Assembly: GCA_030374765.1 (NCBI GenBank) | Contig: JARGXX010000088.1 | Span: 310,001-374,000 of the forward strand | From: Agarophyton chilense | Lineage: Eukaryota > Rhodophyta > Florideophyceae > Gracilariales > Gracilariaceae | DNA length: 64,000 nt | Direction: 5' to 3' | Shown: positions 41,881-53,486 of the stretch, piece by piece | How the letters are laid out: every line of letters begins with the position of its first letter | How positions within the stretch are numbered: position 1 is the stretch's first letter | Program-made: the position numbers and the translations under genes | The notes under the pieces: model-generated | Database searches by the model: none | Seen by the model: the letters and a program-made list of their open reading frames with translations, nothing else | Told to the model about the DNA's origin: nothing

Positions 41881-42600
41881 AGACGGGTCCCCTGCTCGGC
41901 GCGCCGCTTGTTAAGTTGAGACGTTGTGACGCCGGCGAGGTTCCCAACGCTAGAGGTGTCCAAACAGCGGCAGGCGTGGCTACGGCAGCGGCGCAAACGG
42001 TGGCGGGCCTAACGGCGGGCGCGACTACGGCTGCGCCACGGCGGTGAGCGTGGCCATGTTGCGAACGGATGCGGCCCGGACGTCGTCGCGAGCTGGACGA
42101 TGTAAGTTGGAAATCGTGCCAAAATAGCAAGCATGATGACGGTCGTAGTTGGCGCTGATGCGGCGGCGGGTATCTATGCGAGTGCGGTGCGTCTGTAGGA
42201 GATTGGCACGGTAGACGCGCAACGGGGGGTGCGGCGGCTATTACAGTGGTGGCTCAGGCGGCGGCGGGCAGCATGGTGGATGCGGCGCGTCAGCGGCTGT
42301 TCCCGTGGTAGCTCGTGCCGTGGTGGTTGGGGTGGTGGCTTATGCGGCTGCGGGCAACACGGCATGCGCAACGCGTTTGGCGTGAGCGAAAACGGCCAGC
42401 GCAGTGTGTCGGTGGCGGACAGGCACGGTAGGCGCGGCGCGTCGGCCGCGGGCGGAGTTGCAGGGCTCGCGATTGGGGCTGAAGCTGACGCGGTGGCAGG
42501 CTTGACTGCTGTGGCGGCTGCGGCAGCGGAAGCAACACTGGCGCGGCGGGCGGCGGGCTGGAAACTGCGGACGCGATGTTACAAGCTGCAATGCGTGCCA
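41880..42600. repeat. GC-rich, Ala-coding low-complexity tract
   Basis: About 720 bp conspicuously richer in GC than the flanks, full of gcggcg/ggcggc words. It gives Ala/Gly/Arg-rich frames on several strands and frames (for example QTVAGLTAGATTAAPRR and DAVAGLTAVAAAAAEATLA). The similar AVAGLTA motif at two places suggests a degenerate longer repeat. No reliable gene. Confidence 0.45.
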
Positions 42601-42875
42601 AACATTGGATATCTCTAATAGAGGGTTTACGCCGTACGAATGTTCGCGATTTCGTATGCATAGTGAGTATTAGTACTCTCCTTTGCTATGCTCAATAACA
42701 AGCCTCATGGTTCGGCAGAAGGACTATCGCATCGGGAGAGCGCTTTCTAGGAGAAAGCGTAGAATGCAGCTTCTCTGGCTTCGCGTGGCGGAAAAATGCC
42801 CCCGAACAAATTGTACGTAAGAGTTGCTAGCGGGCTAAAAAGGCAAGAGCAGACGTTCGAAAGATATTTGTTGGG

Positions 42876-43745
42876 GTGCAGCACATTCAAGTACGCAGTT
42901 TCAATCTTAACTCCTATTCCGAAGGGCAGTCTTTGCACGATTCCCGATTTCGAAAGAGAGATGTAGGGCGCGTGTTTGATGCTATGAATTGGACTGCAGG
43001 ACGCATTAAAAGAAACCGACATGGTTGTCATTCTCTCACAGCGTGTTGCATCGTACTTAAGCGATTGTGTTCCTGCATTACTTGGTACGATTTACAAAGC
43101 AAATATGACATGCGCTGCTCACACTTGAGTGAAGTGTTCTGGGAAGTGATGGAGAAGTTTGTGGAGGAGAAAGCACACTTGGTAACGACACTTCAAACTG
43201 GTCTACTATAAAAAAAAGTGCAAATCTTTACGCAACGGCAATCGAGGAAGCAGGAGCACCACGGGAGAGTTGTATTGGTTTCATCGATTGTAGTAGTATT
43301 GGAATAGCTAGGTCAGGTAGAGATAACAGTAATCAAAGGAAATGCTATTCAGTTCATAAGAAGAAGCACTGTCTGATCTACCAGACTTTCACTACACCTG
43401 ACGCCCTTATCTTCTCTTTTTATGGACCGGACCTTGGTAGGAGATATGACATGACCCTTCTTTGCAACAGTGGACTCTCCGGTGCGCTGCAAGAGTGTTT
43501 TCAAATCCAATGATGGCAGTACTATATCCAAGGTGATGCGCCTTACAAGCTAAGACCTTGGCTGCAGACTGCGTTTGACGGCGCCACCGCTACAGAAGAA
43601 CAAGCGCAATATAACACGAAGATTAGTAGGGTTAGAGTCGCAGTGGAATGGAACTACAAAGACCTGAAATAGATGTGGAAGAGGAATGCCTTCGATCGCT
43701 TGCACAGTGTGCGCAGATTCCCGGTCGAGTTTCTCTATGTAGCTT
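42876..43745 (+). pseudogene. DDE_Tnp_4-type (HARBI1-like) transposase, broken
   Basis: Frames in order read KYDMRCSHLSEVFWEVMEKF; YATAIEEAGAPRESC; GFIDCSSIGIARSG; QRKCYSVHKKKHCLIYQ; ALIFSFYGPDLGRRYDMTLL; YYIQGDAPYKLRPWLQ; and VRVAVEWNYKDLK. This follows the DDE endonuclease family related to HARBI1 (GFIDGT, QRxxYNGHKR, YGPxEGRRHD, GDPAYPLRP, SVRxxVEW). The three acidic positions (GFID, QGDAPY, VEW) are kept. The reading is broken by one frame change near 43215 and by stops at 43511 (TGA) and 43670 (TAG). It is different from the Harbinger pieces at 30-33 kb. Confidence 0.65.
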
Positions 43746-44118
43746 AAGCTCTTCTGTCAATCTTAATACATTCATTGAAAAGGGTGGACATATATCGCAC
43801 TTTTTTAATTGTGTAGCATCTAGCTTTGAAGACTACATAAACTGTTAAAAACACTTCAACAACCGTCAACGGCTCCAAAATTATTTGAACGCCTTCAAAT
43901 GACCCCATCATGCTTCCCGCAAGCCTCTGGGATGCCAAATGGCCGCAGCGGCTGGAGCGGAGCCCCAGACCACGGTCCCCGCGGACAGCTTGGCGATTCC
44001 CCTTTTGAAGTCCTACACTTCTGTGAAGGAGCGATGATAGCGGTTGAGCCCTGTAAGCCGCTGGGCCCTGAAAGATCTTGCAAACGACACGTGTACGGGT
44101 CGACCTCAGGTGGACTCA

Positions 44119-44464
44119 TGTAGATTATTAATTTATTTTAATTAGTGTAATAGATTAGCATTACTGTGCCAGGTTCTCAGCGCCTCGCCAGCACTATTTA
44201 CTTGGCTCGAGTGACTCTTTTCTCTTAGGGTACGGTAGGCACCGTTAGGAAACTAAATAACCCTCTTTGGTATATTAGTTTCACCCTTTGGTCTTCAAGC
44301 CATCGTTTTCATAGCTCCAACCGGTAGGACTACGAACTTAACGCCAGCCCATTGCACCAAGTACTCTGGGAGTGCCGCCATCAATGATTCGAACCTTAGG
44401 ACCCGCTCTACTACGCAACCACCGGTCGAGACCCGTAGGCTGACCCCACAGTCATTGCGTTACA
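44119..44464 (+). repeat. Element C left LTR (left limit uncertain)
   Basis: The right limit is supported by the ending ttgcgttaca followed three bases later by the same primer-binding site used by A and B. The left limit at 44119 (tgtagatt) is a guess, because the partner LTR lies outside the window; the LTR may extend further left, to about 43.6 kb. Confidence 0.4.
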
Positions 44465-44467
44465 TTT

Positions 44468-44485
44468 TGGTCTCCCGACTTAGAA
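44468..44485 (+). promoter_or_regulatory. Element C tRNA primer-binding site
   Basis: TGGTCTCCCGACTTAGAA, identical to the sites of A (minus strand, 25054-25071) and B (45687-45704), three bases after the LTR end. Confidence 0.8.
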
Positions 44486-44761
44486 ACCTTTTGAATAACT
44501 GAACAAACCACTAGAACGAAGAATTATCCAGATTCTATCCTTCGGTTTAATTCCCCAACGGACCAGAAGTACAGAAGCAACCGCCATATTGGATGCAGGA
44601 AACACACCCAACCGACCCGACCATAGGACTCCCACGGCAGGAACAGCTTCCACTGCAACGCCGACGATGTCGCCTGAACCTCAGACTGATAATGTTAGCG
44701 ACCGCAGGAGTAAGAGAAGCCAGCGGCAAGGAGTACTGAATCCCATGGACGACCCTGAAAG

Positions 44762-45684
44762 TGTAGAGCAACGCCCAGTTAGGGGATACTTGAAGATGCA
44801 ACTCATAGAATGAGGGTTGAACCCTCCGAGGGTTATGACTATGATCCCCTCTAAGGTGTGCTGAGGTGGCACGGTTTTCAGGTTACAGTTCGTCTATGAA
44901 GGGAGGATTCGGATGGCCCATGGTTGGATTGGCCCCGTGATACACGTGGCTTAATTTCGGCACCGATTTTCTGATATTTGTTAGAACGTTGGACTTTTGG
45001 ACCCTGACAGTGGGATCTCCACGTGTATGGCCCTGAGCAGGTGTGCACTACTGTAATTAGTAGAGTTTAGTTAGTGGGCCCTACTTAGGGAGATGAGATC
45101 TGACAGTCCGAAGCTCAGAGTAAAGGAAAACCAAGGTTGGTCTTCGATACCTTTAGAGGTTTTTCGTCGCCATCGTTTCGGCCTTACAACCCGAAACGGG
45201 CTCTGGTTAGCAACGCCTGCGTAGGGACTCGACTCCACTTGGAGAGTGCCCATGTTTGGGTTCCGTGCAACCACCCCCTTGGGACCGCTCAGACGACCTG
45301 CGTGCACGATACCCCGTGGGGGTTCTGCTTACTTGTTGCGTGCTTTTTGTGTTTCCTTTCGAGGACAGGTTTTCGCCCCTGTATTGGGTTTCTTTTGTTG
45401 TTTCGCCCCTTTTCTGGTTCTCGGGTCCGGTGCCTGTCAGTGCCCGATCCTCGCCCCGTTTTTCCTCTTCCCCGGATTTTCCCCCATTCTTTGGGATACT
45501 CATACCCATTCCCGACCCAACTGTTTCTACCCCTCACCTCCGTCGGTACTGCCGGAATCCCCCGTGGGAGTTACACCCCACACTACGGGTGGAACGGAGG
45601 GCTCTGTCTCTGAGTCTGCCTCTCCCAGGGAGCAAGGCTTCGAACACCTTGAGAGCACTTCCCGTCGCCGGCTTTTGCTCCACA
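44762..45684 (+). repeat. Element B 5' LTR
   Basis: 923 bp, TG...CA, paired with 55425-56348. Open frames within it recur in the other LTR and are not genes. Confidence 0.92.
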
Positions 45685-45686
45685 AG

Positions 45687-45704
45687 TGGTCTCCCGACTT
45701 AGAA
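45687..45704 (+). promoter_or_regulatory. Element B tRNA primer-binding site
   Basis: TGGTCTCCCGACTTAGAA, two bases inside the 5' LTR edge. Confidence 0.8.
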
Positions 45705-45911
45705 TCCGTTCTCGGACTTTTGAGTTGGTCATCCACGTGTTGGAATATCTCTTGGAAGAGGAAGCACCGTCGTGAAGATTTGTTGTAGTGGTCCCCTTTG
45801 GAAAGGGTGGAATTGGTTTTTATTTTTGTTTTGTGTTACGTCATCCGTTCTCCGGGAATCTCGTGATCGAATTTCATCGTTACCCCGAATCGTCGGTGTC
45901 ATGTCTGCAGC

Positions 45912-47947
45912 ATGTCGCCCCCTACCCGTGGTTCCAGGACTGGATCGAACCGTCAAGCGGATTCAGTGCCCCCGGCCCCGCCTAGGTCGAGGAGCTCAAT
46001 TCCCGAAGTCCGGAACAATTCCGGTATCGATCCGGACACTCGGAGAGCACCCTCAGTGGTTTCAGGTCCTCGAGAGGTCGTGGCTATGCGCTCAGCTCCA
46101 GTGGTGGAGACCCCCTCAGCAGCCCCCCGAAGTCGGGCCGACCCTGAATTACAGCGCCTGGAGACTCGAATCGATATCGCCAACGCGGCTCACGTCGAGC
46201 TCCTTCAGGAGGTTACTACCCTCCGCCGCAAGGTGGAGGACGCCCAGGTGCGGGGAGTCGCCGATGACCTTCGTACCCTGAGGAGGGATGTGAACTCCCT
46301 TTTGGAACGCTTTAGAACCCCTGGGGTCTTTATCCAGGAGTACCGGAGCCTCGTGGAGGAACACCGCGTGCAAGCGGAACGCTTCCGAGCTCGGCTGGAC
46401 ACCCTCGAGGCCATTATCCGTATGGACGGAGACACAGAAGCCTCAAAGGATAAACCCGACGTTTCGGAAGACGAAGAACACCGCTCCGCTAAACGGGACC
46501 GCCGCAGGTCCAAGAAGAGGGTTCACCTCCAAGAGGATTTATCGGATTCCGATCCCAATCGCTCGTCATTGAGTTCGTCCTCCGAATCTTCGGATAGTGA
46601 AGATGGACGCCGGTCATCCCGGGCGACTCGGTCGATGGCTACTTACACCTCTCAAGGGGCAATCCGTACCCGGAAAAAGGGTAGGAAACACCTTGGATTA
46701 AGGGAGCTGAAGCCGACGAATTCTCTCTATCGGAAGCTGCTATTGTACCGCTATTACCGGTTGGACAACCCTTCGGGAGATCGAACATCCCGCGGAACGG
46801 GTAAGGTCAAGGACTACATCAAAAGGCTGAGCATCACCCTACAGAAGAGGGAGTTCACAGGAACAGACCCAATTCTGGTGCTCGATTTCCTTGCGAGGTT
46901 CGTCCAGGAGGCTGACATCCTCGGTATGAGTGAAGCGCAAGCGTATCTTGCATTACCCTATTTCTTAAAGGGGATGGCTGAAGACCAGTTCAACTCCGTC
47001 CGTGGATCATCCCAAGCCTCGGAAGGGGGAGTCACGTGCTGGCCCGAAGCGGTGCAGAACCTCTTGAGGTCATACGCTACTGGAAATGCGATTCAGGAAG
47101 CAATCCTTGCATTAAGGGATACGCGGCAGAAGCCGATGGAAACCGAAACGTTGTATTCAACTCGCTTGAATAAAGCGTTTCACCGATGCGGGAATGTATT
47201 CCCCGCCTACGAGAGATGCTACATGTTTGTGGATGGTTTGGACCCCTCGATAAGATAAGGGCATTGGTTGCCCGACATCGGGAAGAGAAGCGCAAGCTGA
47301 CCTACTTGGAACTGGTTCAGTACGCCCAGGCTGAGGGGGATACTCTCCGTGCCCGGCAGAACCGAAAGAGTCGGCCGACACGTGCACTCCTCGCCGATGG
47401 AGGTAACTCGTCTTTGTCACTCGCAGGAGGTCCTACCCCTGTGGGGGTCCATGATAACATTCACTTCATGTGCAGTAACCCCGAATCTATGGGTACGTCT
47501 GAGTTGCCGTCGACATCCGCTCCGACTACGGATGAAGACCCTGCGCTCTATACCCAAGGACGGAAGGTGCCAGCCGCATCGCTACCTTTTGTGAATACCG
47601 CTGCTCGGTTCTCTCGCCCCGAATGGAGGGATACAGCACCACGTCGCGTGGATTGACGTCCACAACCGAATCCGGCAGAGCTGATTTGCTATTTGTGTTA
47701 TCTCTGTGGTCACAAAGCACCAGACTGCACATTTCCCCTGCGGGAGGGTTCACGAATTATCGCTCAGTACGAGACTCTGACCCCTGAGGAGAAAGCTCTA
47801 GTCCCGAATAGGTCCTATGAGGAACGAAGGATACTCCGAGCTCACCTTGCTGACAGGGATACAGAACTTGTACCCGCGAACGGGGAACAACCGGTCCCCT
47901 TCGAGGCAGCTGCACCGAATTCGGTGGGGTCCGCTTCGAAAAACTAA
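45912..47947 (+). pseudogene. gag: Element B gag region
   Basis: Begins MSPPTRGSRTGSNRQ. It has a coiled-coil-like stretch (LQRLETRIDIANAAHVELLQ), a Ser/Asp/Glu acidic run, then the capsid-like region shared with element A (ILVLDFLARFVQEADILGMS, AYLALPYFLKGMAEDQ, CWPEAVQNLLRSYA) and a Cys/His block near the C-terminus (CYLCGHKAPDC). Broken in this copy. Confidence 0.85.
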
Positions 47948-47949
47948 AC

Positions 47950-50900
47950 TTGGGAGTCTCCCCTGCGGGAGGGGCGTCTTCTAAGCCGGAGTTGAAGACG
48001 CCCGAGGCGCTCCAGCTTCGCTCCCCAGCTGTGACTATCCTTTCAAGGAGAACGGCTGACACCGACATTAACTCGGGATACTTTAGGGTCCTCCGTCGCC
48101 CGTGGATACGGTCCCGTAATCTCCGTATTCCAGATCGAGTTATGGTAATGGCCAAGCGGAATTATAAATTATTCGCCGACTTCGGCCTGTCCAACCAGTT
48201 TATGGTTCGTCAAATATCTGTCCTGGATACAGGAGCCGCTCCTAACTTAATTCATGTTGAATTGTTACCCCTGCTGCTTCGGGTTCAAGTTCGTACCGGT
48301 CCACGTTTTGGATATCGCCGATGCGAACAACAACCCGCTACGGACACTGAGTACAATTTCCCTCATGGTGAGGTTAGGCTCCTATCTCGTTCAGCTATAG
48401 TCTATTGTATGCAAGTCACTTGCAGCACCAGTCATACTGGGTGGTGACTTTTGCGACCGCTTCGTGGAAGCCATCCGTCCTCGGAATAGAACTGTGGAAC
48501 TCGAAGACGGGTCTACGATCCCAATTGTTCGTAAACCCTTACAGGGAGCAGCGCGAACACGCATTCTTCTCCCTGTCGCGCAGGAATCTGTGAAGAAGGA
48601 CCCGGTGTCTACACTGGTAAAGGTTGCGAAGTCAGTGGCTATCCCGCCAGAAACCCAGGCTTGGGTCATAGTTGTTACCAAGCAAATTGGTGTGCATGTG
48701 GTACAACCGAACCCGTCTCTGTATACGCGGCGTCAACTCGCCCTTGCGAATGGGGTTGTCTCCGTGGAACCGGATAAACCTTTCAAGGTTTTGGTAGCCA
48801 ACTTTGGAAAGACAACGCAGCATTTGGTCAACACCAGATCCTGGGTTCTGTTCTTCCACACCCGTATGCGGTCATACCTACAAATATCTCTATCGCAGAG
48901 GTCCTTGGTGTGGCGGACCCTAAGGAGGGGGAGGACACTGCCGAAATCGCGGAAGACGGTGAGCATACGACTGCAGCTCCACACGCTGAACACTTAAAAC
49001 CTCAGGAGGTTACGGCCCCTATCACAGGAGCAGACCAGACGGATCCTGTTCAGGAATTGGAGAAATGGGATGTCAACCATGTACCCGCATCTCATCGGGA
49101 GAAGCTGAGGCACATGCTTCGTGAATTTACCCCCATGTGGGATGGTTCCCTTGGAACTATTGGGATTACAGAACACCGCATCGACTTGTTACCGAACACT
49201 CGGCCTATTGCCCAACACCCTTACAGGGCGGAACGGAAAGCTCGGGAAGAGGAGAAATCTCAGGTGGAGAAGATGCTTAAAGCGGGCGTAATTCAACCTG
49301 CCCAGTCCACTTGGGCCTCACCAGTGGTGTTAGTTCCGAAACTGGATGGATCGTGGCGTTTCTGCATCGATTACAGACGCCTGAACGAGATAACCATTAA
49401 GGATGTGTACCCGATCCCTCGGATGGACGAATACATCGACTCCCTTGGGAGCGCTACTGTTTTCTCTACCCTCGACGCCAATTCGGGCTACTGGCAAGTT
49501 CCTATAAGGGAAGAAGATCGAGAAAAAACGGCTTTCGTGTGTCATCAAGGACTTTTCCGATTCCGGAGGATGCTTTTTGGGGTTGACAAATGCCCCCGCA
49601 ACGTTTCAACGGGCGATACACATTCTGTTGGCTCCCTTCAAGTGGAGGACGTGTCTAGTGTATTTAGATGACATTATTGTCTTCTCCAACAACCTGGATG
49701 ACCACCTCGAACACGTCAGAGACGTAATGAAGATACTCCGCGACGCGGGAATCACCTTGAAACTCAAGAAGAGCGAGTTTTTCACGGATTCGGTTAAGTA
49801 TCTGGGTCATATCATCCGTCCCGGACAGCTTTCAATCAATGAAGTACGAGTGAAATCCTTGAAGGAAGCAAAACACCCGAAAACTCAAACGGAGTTGCGA
49901 TCCTTCTTAGGTCTGTGTAACGTGTATCGCCGATTCGTCCTGAACTTTGCGGATATTGCCACCCCCCTCAACAGGCTCCTGACGAAAGGACAACCAGTTG
50001 AACTGGAACCTTTTGGCGACGCGGAAGCGTCTGCCTTCACTGCACTGTTGAATGCCGTAACATCACCGCCAATCTTGGCTCTACCCAATCCTGGGCTCCC
50101 TTACGAAGTGGACACCGATGCTAGTGCAAACCAAGTAGGGTGTGCACTGTTCCAATCTTCTGAGGATGGTGAACGTCACCCTATTGGGGTACTGGTCACG
50201 TTCCCTGAATTTCCATGAAAGGAACTACTCGGTCTCCGAGAAAGAATGTTTAGCCGTTATGTGGGCCTTAGCTACACTTCGCCCCTATCTGATGGGTACT
50301 CGTTTCAAAGTCCATACGGACCACGCATGCTTGCGTTGGCTCCTGGAGATCTCCGAACCCTCGGGCCGCCTTATGCGCTGGCGTCTCCAATTGTCGGAAT
50401 TCGACTTTGAGATTCTGTACAAGAAAGGGAAGCTGAACACTCAGGCTGATGCACTATCCCGCTTGGGAACCACAGCGGAAACGGAACCCTACGAGGACAA
50501 TGACATCTCATGTTTTATGGTATTGGACCTCGAGGGAGGAGCTCAACCGCTGACGGATGATGTTTGTGACGATATACTCGTCAACGAGAGTCTGGATTCG
50601 CCGACCGGCTCTTTTATACCTATCTCTCCAGAGGAGATGATATGCGAGCAACAGCTCGACCCATTCTGTACACGGATTCGGGCTCGCTTCAACGGAGGAT
50701 TTCAGTTACCTTTCGAGGACGACGATCAGGGTTACCTAATCAGGACCGTTGAACCTCGCCCGAGGATAGTGGTGCCGCACACCCTACAACAGAGGGTATT
50801 ACACCTCACTCACTATGTGAAGGTTGGCGCCCACCCCGGGGGAAGAAAACTGTACCTCACGTTGAGAAAGGACTTTTACTGGCCGGCAATGGCATTCGAT

Positions 50901-53085
50901 TGTTACGCCGTCAGACGGGCCTGCGCCAATTGCGCCAAGAATGACGTCAAACTTCGGAAGCACTCTAAGAAGTTGACGCTGTTCCCGGCACGGGCTCCAC
51001 TCGAATTCGTGGCCATAGACATCCTAGGGGAGTTTATCAGGACGCCCCGAGGTCATCAGTATCTGCTTGTCATTTCTGACAGATTCTCTAAGCTAACGAG
51101 AACTGTGCCGCTGAAGCGGATCACCGCCGCTACCGTCGCGCAAGCGTTCGTGACCCATTGGGTGGTGTTCGCATATGGACCTCAGGTGCAGTTAATATCC
51201 GACAACGGAGGGCAATTCGCATCAAAGTTCTTTCAGGATGTATGTCGAATCCTTGATGTAAGGAATTTATTTGTTACTACGTATCACCCTCAGGGGAATG
51301 GCCAGGTGGAGAGGTTTAACCGCACGATACTCAACGCTTTGAGATCGTAGGTTGCGGATCAACCCAAAAATTGGGACTTGTACACAGACGCTATCACGTA
51401 TGAATACAACACCCAGGTACATCGGGTTACATCGTTATCCCCATTCGAGCTGGTACTGTCGAGGACACCGCCGCCGGTCGCCATCGAGGCTCAATCGACG
51501 CTGTCGACGTACCCGTCACCGGGATTGTACCGAGAAGCCTGGAAGGAGTGGCTTACGAAGATGGTGCCGATAGCCCGGAAAGCAATGGACAAAGCTCAAC
51601 GCGCCTACAAGAAGGACTTTTACAATCGGGTTCGCAAACCTCTACCTCAGGTGGAGCCCGACGACTTCGTATTCCTTCGAAAAGAATACTACAATCCTGA
51701 AAAGGAACGTAGGCACAAACATTCGCCAATTGTGGACGGACCCTATCGTCTGGTTTCTGTAGACCCGGACACGGTGGCATTGGATATCGCCAACCGCCAC
51801 GAACGGATCTCCAGGGACCGCATCACACGAGCGCCCAACCCAAATGTGGAAGTGGTGTCGGCACCAACGCCCTCCACAGGGGATGATTCAACGGAAGTTA
51901 ACCCGTCAGGCGGAGATTCGAACACCCGCCCCGTTATACTTCCGCACCCGGAACGTGGTTTAACCGACCTACTGGAAACTTCGGACACCCCCGAACCTGG
52001 GCCCGCTCTCTCAAGGGCCCAGTCAACGAACTCTTACAGAGTTACTCCCCCACCGGAGGTAATCAAGCCTCCTGGCTCTCCGCCTAAGGAGGGGGAGGAG
52101 GACTTAGTTCCTTCGCAGCATGATGTTTCGGCGTCAGCCAGTCGCCCTAACAGGGAATCTAGTTCTCACAAGGAGACGGCGAGCCCGACCGAGCCGGCGA
52201 CAGAGAAGTCACAACCCCAGCGATTGGGTAGCGACATCACCGCCGACCCAGCCGAGCACGACATCAGAAAAGATGACGAAACCCCGCCTAGGGAGAGTCG
52301 TGTGGAGAACTCCGCACCCGGAACGCCTACAGAGCCGACGATCACCCGCCGCCGCGGACGAGACACTGAGGTGTCGCACACTCAAACCCCGCTTTCTTGG
52401 GAACGAGCTGTGTCAGCTGACCCGCACGGGGAAGATCTCGACGAGGAGGTTGACCAAATTTGGCTCTCCGTTATGGAATGGGGATAAGAACTCCTATGGA
52501 GACACTGGAACCCTCAGGAATGGGAAAGAAATGAGTGAGACCCATCGGGGACAGGTCAGGAGAGTGCTAGCGCGTGTCGAAAGCGCCACCTCACATCCGC
52601 ATATGCAGATTATCGCGCACAAAGAACGGTCACCCCACACGGGGCACCCGCGCATTTGTGTGGCACACGTCGAATGGCACCGAGCCAATCAAAAGGCTCT
52701 GACTACCAACCGTCGCGCAAACCGCCTCCGTCGCACGGTGCCGTTTGGACGAAGTGCTGAGACCCGCTCGCAACACGGAAAAGAACCCACCGGGGTGTGT
52801 CTAGACCCTACGTTGACACCCTCAAGAGAAGTAGAGCGTTCCAAGATGGAAGAGAAGCCCGAACAGGGAAAATTGTACCCGCAGGAATTCGTTATCGATC
52901 GCATCGTGCGTCCCATCTACACCCCCGAGGGAGAAGTTCGCTACCAAGTCCGATGGTACGGATTCTCGCCTGACGAGGATACAGTGGAACCCATCGAGCA
53001 CCTTCCGAGGTCTAAGGTTTTATCCTATCACCGACGCGCTCGGGTAACCTTGCCTCCACATCTGGATCGTGCCCAAGTCGGGTAA
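47950..53085 (+). pseudogene. pol: Element B pol region: protease, RT, RNase H, integrase, chromodomain
   Basis: Protease near 48222 (SVLDTGAAPN); reverse transcriptase 49080-49890 with YLDDIIVFSN near 49660; RNase H 50100-50480 (TDHACLRWLL); an integrase zinc-binding region near 50910-50950; integrase core 50990-51350 (FVAIDILGEF, SDNGGQFASKFFQDV); an integrase tail with DGPYRLVSV; a long Pro/Ser/Thr/Glu-rich spacer; and a terminal chromodomain at about 52880-53040 (PQEFVIDRIV, VRWYGFSPDEDTVEPIEHLP). Close-packed after gag. Broken. Confidence 0.88.
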
Positions 53086-53249
53086 GCCACCACGGGAACT
53101 GGTGTGGATGGGACCTCGAAGTGAGGAAGATGTTGGACCTCTGAAGAGGAATTGAGGAGAGTATCCCGAAGAACACGTATTGAGAGGGAATGCCTACTGG
53201 CCCTCGGCCTAGCGCCGTTAACCGAAGAACACAGCACCGGTTATCGGGA

Positions 53250-53430
53250 CAGTTTATGATGAAAAAGGAAAAGAAGACCCACGAAGTGGAGAAGAAGATT
53301 AAGAAGAAGATTGGACCCTAGGAAGGGAAGAAGATGAAGACGAAGATGAAGAAGATCCTAAGAAGGAAAAAAGAAGATGAAGTAGAAGTTAAAATCCTAG
53401 GAAGGAAGAAGAAAAGAAGTTATGCAAATA
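53250..53430 (+). repeat. GA-rich tract between convergent ends in element B
   Basis: About 180 bp almost entirely of gaagaa/aagatg words on the gag-pol sense strand, between the chromodomain end and the end of the reverse gene, as in elements A and D. Confidence 0.65.
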
Positions 53431-53486
53431 TCAGAAGTTTACTATTGTCGCCAAGCTATGGACTCTACAATTGCCCGAAGGCGGAA

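Noticed and set aside
41729-42661. Several Ala/Arg-rich frames on both strands
   Set aside because: High GC removes stop codons; low complexity and no consistent frame.
45137-45788. Open frames of 148-180 codons inside the element B LTRs (also at 55800-56415)
   Set aside because: They recur in both LTRs because the LTRs are duplicates, differ in frame use, and resemble no protein.
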